Origin: DATKMS01 sp041497995
GTDB lineage: Bacteria; Desulfobacterota; Binatia; HRBIN30
Direction: 5' to 3'
DNA: 12,248 nt
Assembly (NCBI GenBank): GCA_041497995.1
Contig: JBGQHM010000195.1
Coordinates: 1 to 12,248 of the forward strand
The notes beneath the pieces were generated by a model. That model saw nothing but the letters and a program-made list of their open reading frames with translations, searched no databases and was not told the origin of the DNA. Each line of letters starts with the position of its first letter. The stretch's first letter is position 1. A program made the translations under genes and the position numbers. Shown here in pieces: positions 6,064 through 12,248 of the stretch.

Positions 6064-6993
6064 ATGCAACGATCCGATCACCAGTGCCTCTGCGCGGTCC
6101 TTGCGGTTGCATGCGCGTTCGCTGGAGTGACGCTTGCGAGCCGCCCGGCAGGAGCGAGCGCCACGCCCGGTCAGAAGTGCGCTACGGCAAAGATGAAAGC
6201 TGCGGGCAAAAAGGCGAAGGCGCAACTCGGCTGCTACGCGAAAGCAATGTTGCAGGGTGGAGCGGTTGATCAGGCGTGTCTGACGAAGGCGGGAGCAGCC
6301 CTACTCAATGCCTTCCAAAAGGCGGAGCTGAAGGGCGGCTGTGCCACCATCGCCGACGCTGCGGCGATTGAGAACACTGTTGATGGGTTCGTGGCCGCCA
6401 TTGCTGCCGCCCTCCCCGCGGTGCCGCCTCCCACTCCCACGCGGACGATTACCCCTGGCGGCACCCCGGCGACCGCAACCCCGAGCGCGACGATTACCCA
6501 GACCCGCACACCGACCAGCATCCAGTCGCCTCCGTCCAGCACGTTGACTCTCACACCGACCGCCACCGTAACCCCAACTGTCACACGTACGCCGACTCTG
6601 ACGGCGACCCCGACGCCCGGACCCAAGGACTGTTGTCAGGCCGGACCGTTCTGCGGCCCGCCGAGTAGCGGCGCGTGTCCTGGCGGTGCGGTGGTGTTCA
6701 ACGCGAGCTGCTCGGGGAGCAGTGGACAATGCGTGACCTTCACACCCCTGCCGACGCACACCGCGACTCCAACCAGTACGACAACTCAAACACCCACGGC
6801 GACCGCAACGAAGACCCCGACGTGCGCCGCGGGGACTGATTGTGGCGTCAGCACCGCCTGCACGACCTTCACATGCGTCAGCGGCGTGTGCCAGCGCATG
6901 GATACGCTGTGTCCCGGGACCTGTGACCCGGCCACTGGATGCGTGCCCACACCGACCCTGACCGTGACCCCTACGGCAACCCAAACCCCATGA
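6064..6993 (+). CDS. Secreted modular protein: helical Cys domain, Thr/Pro linkers, disulfide modules
   Basis: A 309-residue exported protein of unknown role. AAGGAGG lies 8 bases before the ATG. Residues 1-32 are a signal peptide. Residues 36-118 form an Ala/Lys-rich helical domain with four cysteines (39, 57, 72, 93), in a KCATAKMKAAGKKAKAQLGC style I associate with exported proteins of Binatota-like genomes (from memory). A Thr/Pro linker (121-187) follows, then a Cys-rich module (190-223, beginning CCQAGPFCG). A second Thr/Pro linker (225-253) leads to another Cys module (254-293; CAAGTDC, CTTFTCVSGVC, CPGTCDPATGC). The protein ends in more Thr/Pro repeats (296-309) without a membrane anchor. 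The linkers would be extended and perhaps O-glycosylated. A surface or extracellular scaffold is the likely role; no catalytic motif is visible. Confidence 0.7.
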   Translation: MQRSDHQCLCAVLAVACAFAGVTLASRPAGASATPGQKCATAKMKAAGKKAKAQLGCYAKAMLQGGAVDQACLTKAGAALLNAFQKAELKGGCATIADAAAIENTVDGFVAAIAAALPAVPPPTPTRTITPGGTPATATPSATITQTRTPTSIQSPPSSTLTLTPTATVTPTVTRTPTLTATPTPGPKDCCQAGPFCGPPSSGACPGGAVVFNASCSGSSGQCVTFTPLPTHTATPTSTTTQTPTATATKTPTCAAGTDCGVSTACTTFTCVSGVCQRMDTLCPGTCDPATGCVPTPTLTVTPTATQTP

Positions 6994-7014
6994 GCCGGCG
7001 GGTCGAGCGGCTCA
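6991..7014. terminator. Hairpin shared by two convergent stop codons
   Basis: TGAGCCG-GCGGGTCGAG-CGGCTCA is a perfect 7-base inverted repeat with a 10-base loop. The left arm begins with the TGA of the secreted-protein gene. The right arm ends with the reverse complement of the TGA of the YhbY gene. It could act as a bidirectional terminator, but neither side has a clear U-tract. Confidence 0.4.
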
Positions 7015-7308
7015 GGTGAGTGTGATGCGCGGTGCCTCGGGGTGCGGTCGGTAGAGGATCACGACGTGGCCCACAAGGCCGCAGAGGGCCGATCCGGTGG
7101 ATGCGGCTAGTGCTTCTGCCGTGGCCTTCTTGTCCTCGGGCTGTCGCATTTGCACCTTGATCAGCTCGTGGTCGACCAGCGCCGCCTCCACCGCCTGCAC
7201 CACGCCGTCACTCAGCCCGGCTTGTCCCATCTGTACGACTGGCTTCAGCGGGTGGGCCAATGCGCGCAAGCGGCGTCGGTGACGTGTGGAGAGATGCAGT
7301 GCGGTCAT
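7012..7308 (-). CDS. yhbY: YhbY-family (CRM domain) RNA-binding ribosome assembly protein
   Basis: A 98-residue protein matching the single-domain CRS1-YhbY (CRM) family, which binds RNA and associates with precursors of the 50S ribosomal subunit. Diagnostic features: LRALAHPLKPVVQMGQAGLS (15-34), which fits the family's L---AH-L-P-V-IG--GLT, then VVQAVEAAL, HELIKVQM (48-55) and the final GHVVILYRPHPE (80-91). Family proteins usually read IG where this one has MG. The GxxG-type RNA loop corresponds to MGQAGLS. Length is normal. The ATG at 7308 lacks a strong ribosome binding site. It converges with the secreted-protein gene with only 18 bases between the stops. Confidence 0.9.
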   Translation of the reverse strand: MTALHLSTRHRRRLRALAHPLKPVVQMGQAGLSDGVVQAVEAALVDHELIKVQMRQPEDKKATAEALAASTGSALCGLVGHVVILYRPHPEAPRITLT

Positions 7309-7605
7309 GCGCGCACTCTGGCGGACGACCGCTGTCCATGCAAGTCGACTCGAATCATTCGTTGGTGCTCGATTTGACTCGCTTCACTCCGGTCGGCAGA
7401 GTCTAACCCTAGGCTGGCCAGTAGGTGCGAGTGTATAGTTTTGCAGACATTCTTGGGCCCGCATGTAGAGCCGACAGGGCACGGCATACCCATCCAGAGC
7501 AGATCCGGTGCGTGTGAGATGGCCTGAGATCTCTGGCGTACCCCTTGCTCTGAGGGACAGTGTGAGAAGAGGTCGAAGCGCCCAGGCGCAGGAGAATCAG
7601 CAGAA
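7309..7605. other. Divergent intergenic region between yhbY and the coiled-coil gene
   Basis: A 297-base gap without a supportable gene. It must hold the promoters of both divergent genes, but none is clear. A TATAGT at 7434-7439 could be a plus-strand -10 without a matching -35. A short palindrome, CGAAT-C-ATTCG, lies near 7350. I checked for a tRNA and saw no cloverleaf. Confidence 0.3.
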
Positions 7606-7890
7606 ATGGTGAAGACAAGGGTGGCACGCAGCAAGATGCAATCGGCTCTGCTTTCCGCGCGTGAGGAGCAACGGCTCCGCGGCGACGCTGATACGAGCTT
7701 GGGGCAGACCTCCAAGGATCTCGACGCGCTGCGCCAAGAGGTTCAGCGCCTCGCGCGACGCGTGCAGCACCTGGAGCAGCTGCTCAAGCAGCAGACGCAG
7801 GCTGAGACACGACCCGTGCAGACGCCGACTTCATCCGCTAAGAGCCTCTTTACTTTTCTTGGACGACCAAGCCTGCCATCGCTGAGCTGA
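7606..7890 (+). CDS. Small coiled-coil protein
   Basis: A 94-residue cytoplasmic protein. AGGAG lies 11 bases before the ATG, which is slightly far. The N-terminal third is basic. Residues 36-64 form a strong coiled coil: Leu/Val at 39, 42, 46, 49, 53, 56 and 60 fit an unbroken a/d heptad pattern (LDALRQEVQRLARRVQHLEQ, then LLKQQTQ). The C-terminus (SLFTFLGRPSLPSLS) is short and hydrophobic. No named family is recognised. It is 192 bases upstream of the WS/DGAT gene on the same strand. Short coiled-coil proteins that oligomerise occur on PHA and lipid granules, so a granule-associated role is possible, but this is only by context. Confidence 0.55.
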   Translation: MVKTRVARSKMQSALLSAREEQRLRGDADTSLGQTSKDLDALRQEVQRLARRVQHLEQLLKQQTQAETRPVQTPTSSAKSLFTFLGRPSLPSLS

Positions 7891-8001
7891 ACGAGACACC
7901 CTGGGCGGTACACGCCGCCAACTGGACGTCATCCGCGGCTGCGCCACGTAACCTTTTCCCACCGCAGTAGGAATCTTCGCGCCGGCGAGAAAGCAGCCGC
8001 T

Positions 8002-8025
8002 GCCGTCGCCTCAGGAGGCGTCGGC
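8002..8025 (+). other. GC-rich hairpin in the WS/DGAT leader
   Basis: GCCGTCGCCTC-AG-GAGGCGTCGGC: 11-base arms with one T-T mismatch. Flanking GCTGC (7999-8003) and GCAGC (8030-8034) could give an alternative longer fold. It ends 57 bases before the WS/DGAT start and 43 before its ribosome binding site. There is no U-run after it, so it is more likely a leader structure or pause site than a terminator. Confidence 0.4.
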
Positions 8026-8082
8026 GCCCGCAGCCTACTCCACGGCACATGGGTTGCTGATCAAGGCTAGGAGATTCCAGCC

Positions 8083-9612
8083 ATGGACTACTCGCATTAC
8101 GAACGCCTGAGTGCTCTCGACGCGACGTTCCTCGACGTCGAGGACGACAACGCTCACATGCACGTCGGGGCCGTCGCGTTGTTCGATGCTGCGCCGCTCA
8201 CGGGCGCCGATGGCTTCGTCGACATGGCCCGGATTCGCGGGGTGGTTGAAGTGGGGTTGCACCGCGTGCCGCGCTACCAGCAACGCCTCGCGACCATTCC
8301 CCTGTTCGGGTATCCGGTCTGGGTTGACGACGAACACTTCAACCTGAACTATCACCTGCGCCACGTACGCTTGCCGCAGCCGGGCAGCGAACGGCAGCTC
8401 AAGCGACTGGCGGGCCGCGTCATGTCACAGCAGCTCGACCGTGGAAAGCCGCTGTGGGAGCTGTGGGTGGTCGAGGGTGTCGAGGGCAACCGCGTCGCGC
8501 TGATTACCAAGGCGCACCATTGCATGATCGATGGCGTCGGCAGCGTCGAGCTGACGGGAGCGTTGATGCGTATGACGCCGGAAATCGAGCGCCAGCTCGC
8601 CGATCCGCCGCGGTGGAGGCCACGCCCTGCGCCAACGTCGCTGCAGCTTCTCATGGGTGAGCTGGGCCGGCGTGCGCGCGAGCCCCTAGCGGCGCTGCGC
8701 GCCGCCCGCCGGTCCATCGCCGAGCCGCGCGCCACCTTCGACGCGCTCTCCGAAGCAGTTCTCGGCGTGGGCGAAGCGATCGGTGCCGGGTTGCAGCCGG
8801 CGTCGCCGACGCCGTTGAACACCTCGATCGGGCCGCATCGCCGCTTCGACTGGCTCGACATGCCGCTCGATGCGGTCAAGGAAGTGAAGACCCGCCTCGG
8901 TGGTACGCTCAACGATGTCGTGCTCGCCACGGTGTCTGGAGCGCTGGGCCGCTTCCTCCATGCGCGTGGGCTACAAGTCGAGCATCTCGACTTTCGCGCC
9001 ATGCTCCCGGTCAACGTCCGTACACAGGCCGATCGCGAGAATCTTGGCAACCACGTTGCCATGTTAGTGGCGCGGCTGCCGCTCGAAGAGCGCGACCCAC
9101 GCCTGCGGCTGCAGCGCGTCAGCCAGACGACGCGTGAGTTGAAGGGTTCGCGGCAGGCGCTCGGGGTCAGGACGTTGGAAGAGATCAGCGACTGGACGGT
9201 GACGACGCTGTTCTCAGCCTTCGTGCGGCTGTCGACGCTGTCGCGGCCGTACAACGTGGTCGTCACCAACGTCCCCGGTCCCCAAGTCCCCACGTACTTT
9301 CTTGGTGCGCCGACCCAGGCAGTGTATCCCCTGGTGCCACTCAACCGGGGCCAGGCACTCGGCATTGCGCTATTCAGCTACAATGGCGGCCTGTTCTGGG
9401 GATTCAACGCCGACTGGGATGCCGTTCCGGATCTGCACGAGCTGGTCGAGGCGGTGAAGAAGGAGTACGAGTTACTCTGTAGTGCCGCAGCGCAAGGGCC
9501 GCTGGTCGTTTCCATCGACAAGGGCGCATCGCGATCAGCGCGCGCAGTGAGGCGGGACAAACGACATACAAAAGGGCAGCGAGTTGGAGCGCTCAGCGCC
9601 GTGGGAGCGTGA
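8083..9612 (+). CDS. WS/DGAT-family wax ester synthase / diacylglycerol acyltransferase
   Basis: A 509-residue bifunctional acyltransferase of the WS/DGAT/MGAT family. It moves acyl groups from acyl-CoA to long-chain alcohols or diacylglycerol, making wax esters or triacylglycerol at the membrane and lipid-body surface. AGGAG lies 9 bases before the ATG. The active-site HHxxxDG is present as HHCMIDG (145-151), His146 being the expected base. Also present are the early LSALDATFLDVED (9-21), PLWELWVVEG (123-132), NDVVLA (277-282), AMLPVNVR (306-313), NVPGP (396-400) and the C-terminal SYNGGLFWGFNAD (432-444). Length is slightly above the usual 450-480 because of a basic, Arg/Lys-rich tail from about 477. 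That tail is unusual and might bind phospholipid. The phasin-like gene follows after 51 bases. Confidence 0.92.
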   Translation: MDYSHYERLSALDATFLDVEDDNAHMHVGAVALFDAAPLTGADGFVDMARIRGVVEVGLHRVPRYQQRLATIPLFGYPVWVDDEHFNLNYHLRHVRLPQPGSERQLKRLAGRVMSQQLDRGKPLWELWVVEGVEGNRVALITKAHHCMIDGVGSVELTGALMRMTPEIERQLADPPRWRPRPAPTSLQLLMGELGRRAREPLAALRAARRSIAEPRATFDALSEAVLGVGEAIGAGLQPASPTPLNTSIGPHRRFDWLDMPLDAVKEVKTRLGGTLNDVVLATVSGALGRFLHARGLQVEHLDFRAMLPVNVRTQADRENLGNHVAMLVARLPLEERDPRLRLQRVSQTTRELKGSRQALGVRTLEEISDWTVTTLFSAFVRLSTLSRPYNVVVTNVPGPQVPTYFLGAPTQAVYPLVPLNRGQALGIALFSYNGGLFWGFNADWDAVPDLHELVEAVKKEYELLCSAAAQGPLVVSIDKGASRSARAVRRDKRHTKGQRVGALSAVGA

Positions 9613-9644
9613 GGCCCTGGAGATCGATCGGACTGACGCTCCCA
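9602..9644 (+). other. Intercistronic hairpin after WS/DGAT
   Basis: TGGGAGCGT (9602-9610) and ACGCTCCCA (9636-9644) are perfect 9-base arms with a 25-base loop that contains the last two bases of the stop codon. The right arm ends 7 bases before the next ribosome binding site. It could stabilise or attenuate the transcript between the two genes; no U-tract follows. Confidence 0.4.
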
Positions 9645-9653
9645 ACCCCGAAA

Positions 9654-9657
9654 GGAG
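9654..9657 (+). promoter_or_regulatory. Ribosome binding site choosing between two ATGs
   Basis: GGAG directly abuts the ATG at 9658 but lies 6 bases from the ATG at 9664. The second, with normal spacing, is the more likely start. Confidence 0.55.
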
Positions 9658-9663
9658 ATGAGA

Positions 9664-10047
9664 ATGCCGAAGACGGTGTCGAAAAAGGGTTCCAAAGCAA
9701 TGAGCGGTCTGTCCCGTGAGGCGCGGGCGGCGTACGGGGAGATTCAACAGGGCGTCAAGGACCTCGAGAAGTCGATCGCCGAGATCCAGCGGGGCTTGCG
9801 CAAGGCAGAGCACAAGATCGCCAGCGATGCCCGCACGCGGATTGGCGCGCTGCGCAAGGATGCGCGCACGCAACTTGGGGTTTTGAAGTCGAAGCAGCGT
9901 GACGCGGCGCGCACATTGAAGACGCTCTCTGTGGCCGCAGGTCAATCCTGGGAGGACATCAAGCGCTCTGCAGATTCGTTCCTCGCCGACGCGCGCGCGA
10001 CCGGGGCCTCGGTCGTCGAACGCTTCCGCAGCGCGCTCGGCGGCTGA
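9664..10047 (+). CDS. Phasin-like amphipathic helical protein
   Basis: A 127-residue, very basic, almost wholly helical protein with no cysteine, few aromatics and no signal peptide. Residues 17-90 read as a long amphipathic helix or coiled coil with repeated Lys/Arg and Ala/Leu (GEIQQGVKDLEKSIAEIQRG, KAEHKIASDARTRIGALRKD). A second helix covers 95-126 (SWEDIKRSADSFLADARATG). The look is that of phasins and of apolipoprotein- or HBHA-like lipid-droplet proteins. Such proteins coat PHA or triacylglycerol granules in the cytoplasm. Its place 51 bases after the WS/DGAT gene and 50 before a hydrolase supports a granule-surface role. Alternatives are a nucleoid-associated or stress-type helical protein. 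Family membership is inferred from composition and context, not from a diagnostic motif. Confidence 0.6.
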   Translation: MPKTVSKKGSKAMSGLSREARAAYGEIQQGVKDLEKSIAEIQRGLRKAEHKIASDARTRIGALRKDARTQLGVLKSKQRDAARTLKTLSVAAGQSWEDIKRSADSFLADARATGASVVERFRSALGG

Positions 10048-10097
10048 ATGCGTGCCGGTTGTAGCGAGCGCCTGCCGCAGAGCCGGCGGAGGCCACC

Positions 10098-11066
10098 ATG
10101 AAACTGCAGCATCTGTCGCTCCACGGCCACAGAGTTGCGTTCCGTACCGCAGGTGAGGGGCCCGTCGTGTTGCTCGTCCACGGCATGGCCGGCAGCTCGG
10201 CGACGTGGAAACACGTCATGCCCGCGTTGGCGCAGCGCTTCACCGTCGTTGCCCCAGACCTCCTCGGGCACGGTGAGTCCGGAAAGCCTCGGCGCGGCGA
10301 GTACGCCCTTGGCGCCCACGCGAATGTGCTCCGCGATCTCATGAACGTCCTCGGCCACGCACGGGCGACTCTCGTGGGGCAGTCGCTCGGCGGTGGCGTG
10401 GTGATGCAGCTGGCCTACCAGTTTCCCGAACGATGCGAGCGCTTGGTGCTGGTGAGCAGCGGCGGCTTGGGACTGGAGGTCAACTTCCTCCTCCGGGCAT
10501 TGACCTTTCCGGGTGCCGAATACGTCTTCCCGCTGGTCTGTACGCCGCGCCTGCGCGACGCCGGCAGACTGGTCGCGTCATGGCTGCACGGCGTTGGGCT
10601 GCGCGCTGCCCCGGCGATCGAGGAAATTTGGCGCAGCTATGCATCGCTGGCCGACGCCGACACGCGCCGAGCGTTCTTCCGCACATTGCAATCCGTTGTT
10701 GATATCGGCGGCCAAGCGGTGAGCGCGACCGACCGGCTGTATCTGACCTCGCATGTGCCGACGTTGATCGTGTGGGGCTCGGGGGACCCGATCATTCCAG
10801 TGAGCCACGCCACGGCTGCCCACAAGGCCATGCCCGACAGTCGCTTGGCGATCTTCGACAACATCGGTCACTTTCCGCATTGCGAGGATCCCGAGCGGTT
10901 CGTAGAAGTGCTCATTGACTTCATCAGCTCCACCGAGTCCGCGCGGCTCTCAGAGGTGCATTGGCGCGATCTGCTCCAATCGACTGCTGCATCAACCGTC
11001 GAGTCGACGGCACCCGCAGGGATGACGAGCTCTACACTGACCGGACTGGTGGCCGGCCTCGCCTGA
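10098..11066 (+). CDS. Alpha/beta hydrolase (lipase/esterase-like)
   Basis: A 322-residue cytoplasmic alpha/beta-hydrolase. GGAGG lies 5 bases before the ATG. The oxyanion strand-turn is VLLVHGMAGSSATW (24-37), and VVAPDLLGHGESGKP (50-64) follows. The nucleophile is Ser96 in the elbow GQSLGGG (94-100). The acid is probably Asp230 (VWGSGDPIIP), and the histidine is His258 (NIGHFPH). A cap domain occupies roughly 125-205. The C-terminus past residue 285 is a Ser/Thr-rich extension not typical of the family. As the last of a same-strand run behind WS/DGAT and the phasin-like gene, it may release acyl groups from stored lipid. The fold is certain; the substrate is inferred from context only. Confidence 0.85.
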   Translation: MKLQHLSLHGHRVAFRTAGEGPVVLLVHGMAGSSATWKHVMPALAQRFTVVAPDLLGHGESGKPRRGEYALGAHANVLRDLMNVLGHARATLVGQSLGGGVVMQLAYQFPERCERLVLVSSGGLGLEVNFLLRALTFPGAEYVFPLVCTPRLRDAGRLVASWLHGVGLRAAPAIEEIWRSYASLADADTRRAFFRTLQSVVDIGGQAVSATDRLYLTSHVPTLIVWGSGDPIIPVSHATAAHKAMPDSRLAIFDNIGHFPHCEDPERFVEVLIDFISSTESARLSEVHWRDLLQSTAASTVESTAPAGMTSSTLTGLVAGLA

Positions 11067-11077
11067 CGGTCTGCGAC

Positions 11078-12226
11078 TCACCCCAATCCCATCCGCCGTG
11101 CGATGATCATTTTCATGATTTCGTTGGTGCCGGCATAGATGCTCTGGACCGCCGCGTCGGCGAAGTCGGTGGCGATCGGATACTCCATCATGAACCCGTA
11201 CCCACCGTGCAGTTGGAGGCATTCGCTCGTCAGGCGTTTCTGCAGCGCGGTGGTCCACCACTTCGCCATACTGACCTCTTTGACGATCTCCTCGCCGGCG
11301 ACGTGCGCGACCATGAGCGTGTCAACGAACGCCTGACCGAGCTCGACCTCGGTAGCGAGCTCGGCGAGCTTGAATTGCGTGTTCTGAAATGCGGCGATCG
11401 GTTGCCCGAATGCGTGGCGCTGTTGGACGTAGTCGATCGTGTCTTCAAGCGCGCGGCGGCACGAGACCACCGAAGCCACTGCGATAGTGAGCCGCTCTTG
11501 CTGCAGCTTCTCCATCAGCATCTTGAACCCCTGACCTTCCTGACCGAGCAGATTTGCCGCCGGCACGACGCAGTCCTCGAAGGCCAGCTCGCTGGTGTCT
11601 TGCCCGCGTAGACCGAGCTTGTCGAGCTTGCGGCCGCGCACGAATCCGGGCGAGTCCGCCTCCACGAGGAGGAGGCTGATGCCCTTGTGCGGTGGACTCG
11701 CGTTCGGGTCGGTCTTCGCGACGACGATGAACAGGTCGCCGATCTGGCCGTTGGAGATGAAGGTCTTCGAGCCGTTGAGCACGTAGTGGTCGCCCGTGCG
11801 GATGGCGCGCGTCTGCACGTTCGCGAGGTCGGAGCCGGCGCCCGGTTCGGTCATGGCAATACCAAGCAGGATGTCGCCGGAGATGGTGCCGGGCAGGTAC
11901 TTCCGTTTCTGCTCGTCGCTGCCGTAGGTGATGAGGTAGGGCATGACGATGTCGGAGTGCAGCGAGATCATCATGGCATGAGCGCGGAGCCAGGCCATCT
12001 CCTCCATGACGATGGCGTCGTAGAGAAAATCGCCACCCGCGCCCCCGTACTCGATCGGCGCGGCGGCGCCGAGGAAGCCGGCTGCGCCGGCGCGCCGCCA
12101 GGTTTCTTTGTCGCTCGTCCCGCGCCCGTTCCACTCGGCCACCTTCGGCTCGATCTCCTTCTGCGCGAAGCGGCGGAACTGGTCGCGAAACTGTTCGTGC
12201 TCTTCGGTGAAGATACGGCGTCGCAT
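11078..12226 (-). CDS. Acyl-CoA dehydrogenase (LCAD/IVD catalytic type)
   Basis: A 382-residue FAD-dependent dehydrogenase that oxidises acyl-CoA to trans-2-enoyl-CoA and passes electrons to electron-transfer flavoprotein. AGGAG lies 7 bases before the ATG at 12226. Family signatures: GIAMTEPGAGSDLANV (122-137), GSKTFISNG (152-160), GLRGQDTSELAFEDC (205-219), LQLHGGYGFMMEYPI (337-351) and IYAGTNEIM (363-371). The last motif has Ala365 where MCAD and SCAD carry the catalytic Glu (YEGT). LQQERLTIA (241-249) offers Glu244, matching the base in long-chain and isovaleryl-CoA dehydrogenases. Activity is therefore expected, on long or branched acyl-CoAs. It converges with the hydrolase gene, with 11 bases between the stops. 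Length is complete. Confidence 0.93.
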   Translation of the reverse strand: MRRRIFTEEHEQFRDQFRRFAQKEIEPKVAEWNGRGTSDKETWRRAGAAGFLGAAAPIEYGGAGGDFLYDAIVMEEMAWLRAHAMMISLHSDIVMPYLITYGSDEQKRKYLPGTISGDILLGIAMTEPGAGSDLANVQTRAIRTGDHYVLNGSKTFISNGQIGDLFIVVAKTDPNASPPHKGISLLLVEADSPGFVRGRKLDKLGLRGQDTSELAFEDCVVPAANLLGQEGQGFKMLMEKLQQERLTIAVASVVSCRRALEDTIDYVQQRHAFGQPIAAFQNTQFKLAELATEVELGQAFVDTLMVAHVAGEEIVKEVSMAKWWTTALQKRLTSECLQLHGGYGFMMEYPIATDFADAAVQSIYAGTNEIMKMIIARRMGLG

Positions 12227-12248
12227 TCGGTGGCTCCTATTGTTTGTC

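Noticed and set aside
6421..6625. Thr/Pro-coding repeat DNA as a separate repeat element
   Set aside because: It is explained by the low-complexity linker of the secreted protein, with codons varied and no exact unit.
7309..7605. A possible tRNA or attC-like site near GTCTAACCCTAGGC (7401)
   Set aside because: No cloverleaf arms, no T-loop consensus, and no matching second core site.

Overview
The window looks like chromosomal DNA from a high-GC, Gram-negative environmental bacterium, probably an uncultured deltaproteobacterium-like lineage such as Binatota or a myxobacterial relative. This is an inference. It rests on the exported proteins: a DUF4215-type myxo-disulfide cysteine repeat, long Thr/Pro linkers, a choice-of-anchor-Q style beta-helix protein, and an SCE4755-like copper-monooxygenase relative. 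No rRNA, tRNA, CRISPR array, transposase or integrase was found.

Left part (1-3837). A minus-strand exported-protein gene runs off the left edge. Next comes an orphaned 3' end of a flavin-dependent PPOX-family gene (226-303) that is nearly the same as the end of the intact copy at 3400-3837. Between the two lie two minus-strand genes: a secreted beta-helix repeat protein (516-1853) and a GT23/NodZ-like fucosyltransferase (2118-3065). Three directly oriented copies of an undescribed intergenic repeat (327-434, 1985-2054, 3194-3301) sit at the ends of, and between, these two genes. This gives a cassette-like, rearranged segment.

Middle part (3937-6993). Two plus-strand genes encode exported modular proteins. 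One is an LPMO-like protein whose predicted mature N-terminus is histidine, followed by a cysteine repeat, a linker and a beta-rich C-terminal domain. The other is a helical cysteine domain followed by Thr/Pro linkers and disulfide modules. An unrecognised 142-residue minus-strand gene lies between them.

Right part (7012-12226). A YhbY-type ribosome-assembly RNA-binding protein converges on the secreted protein gene, and both stop codons lie in one hairpin. Four plus-strand genes follow: a small coiled-coil protein, a WS/DGAT wax-ester/triacylglycerol synthase, a phasin-like amphipathic helical protein and an alpha/beta hydrolase. An acyl-CoA dehydrogenase of the LCAD/IVD catalytic type is convergent with them. 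Together they suggest a neutral-lipid storage and turnover locus: synthesis by WS/DGAT, granule coating by the helical protein(s), release by the hydrolase and entry to beta-oxidation through the dehydrogenase.
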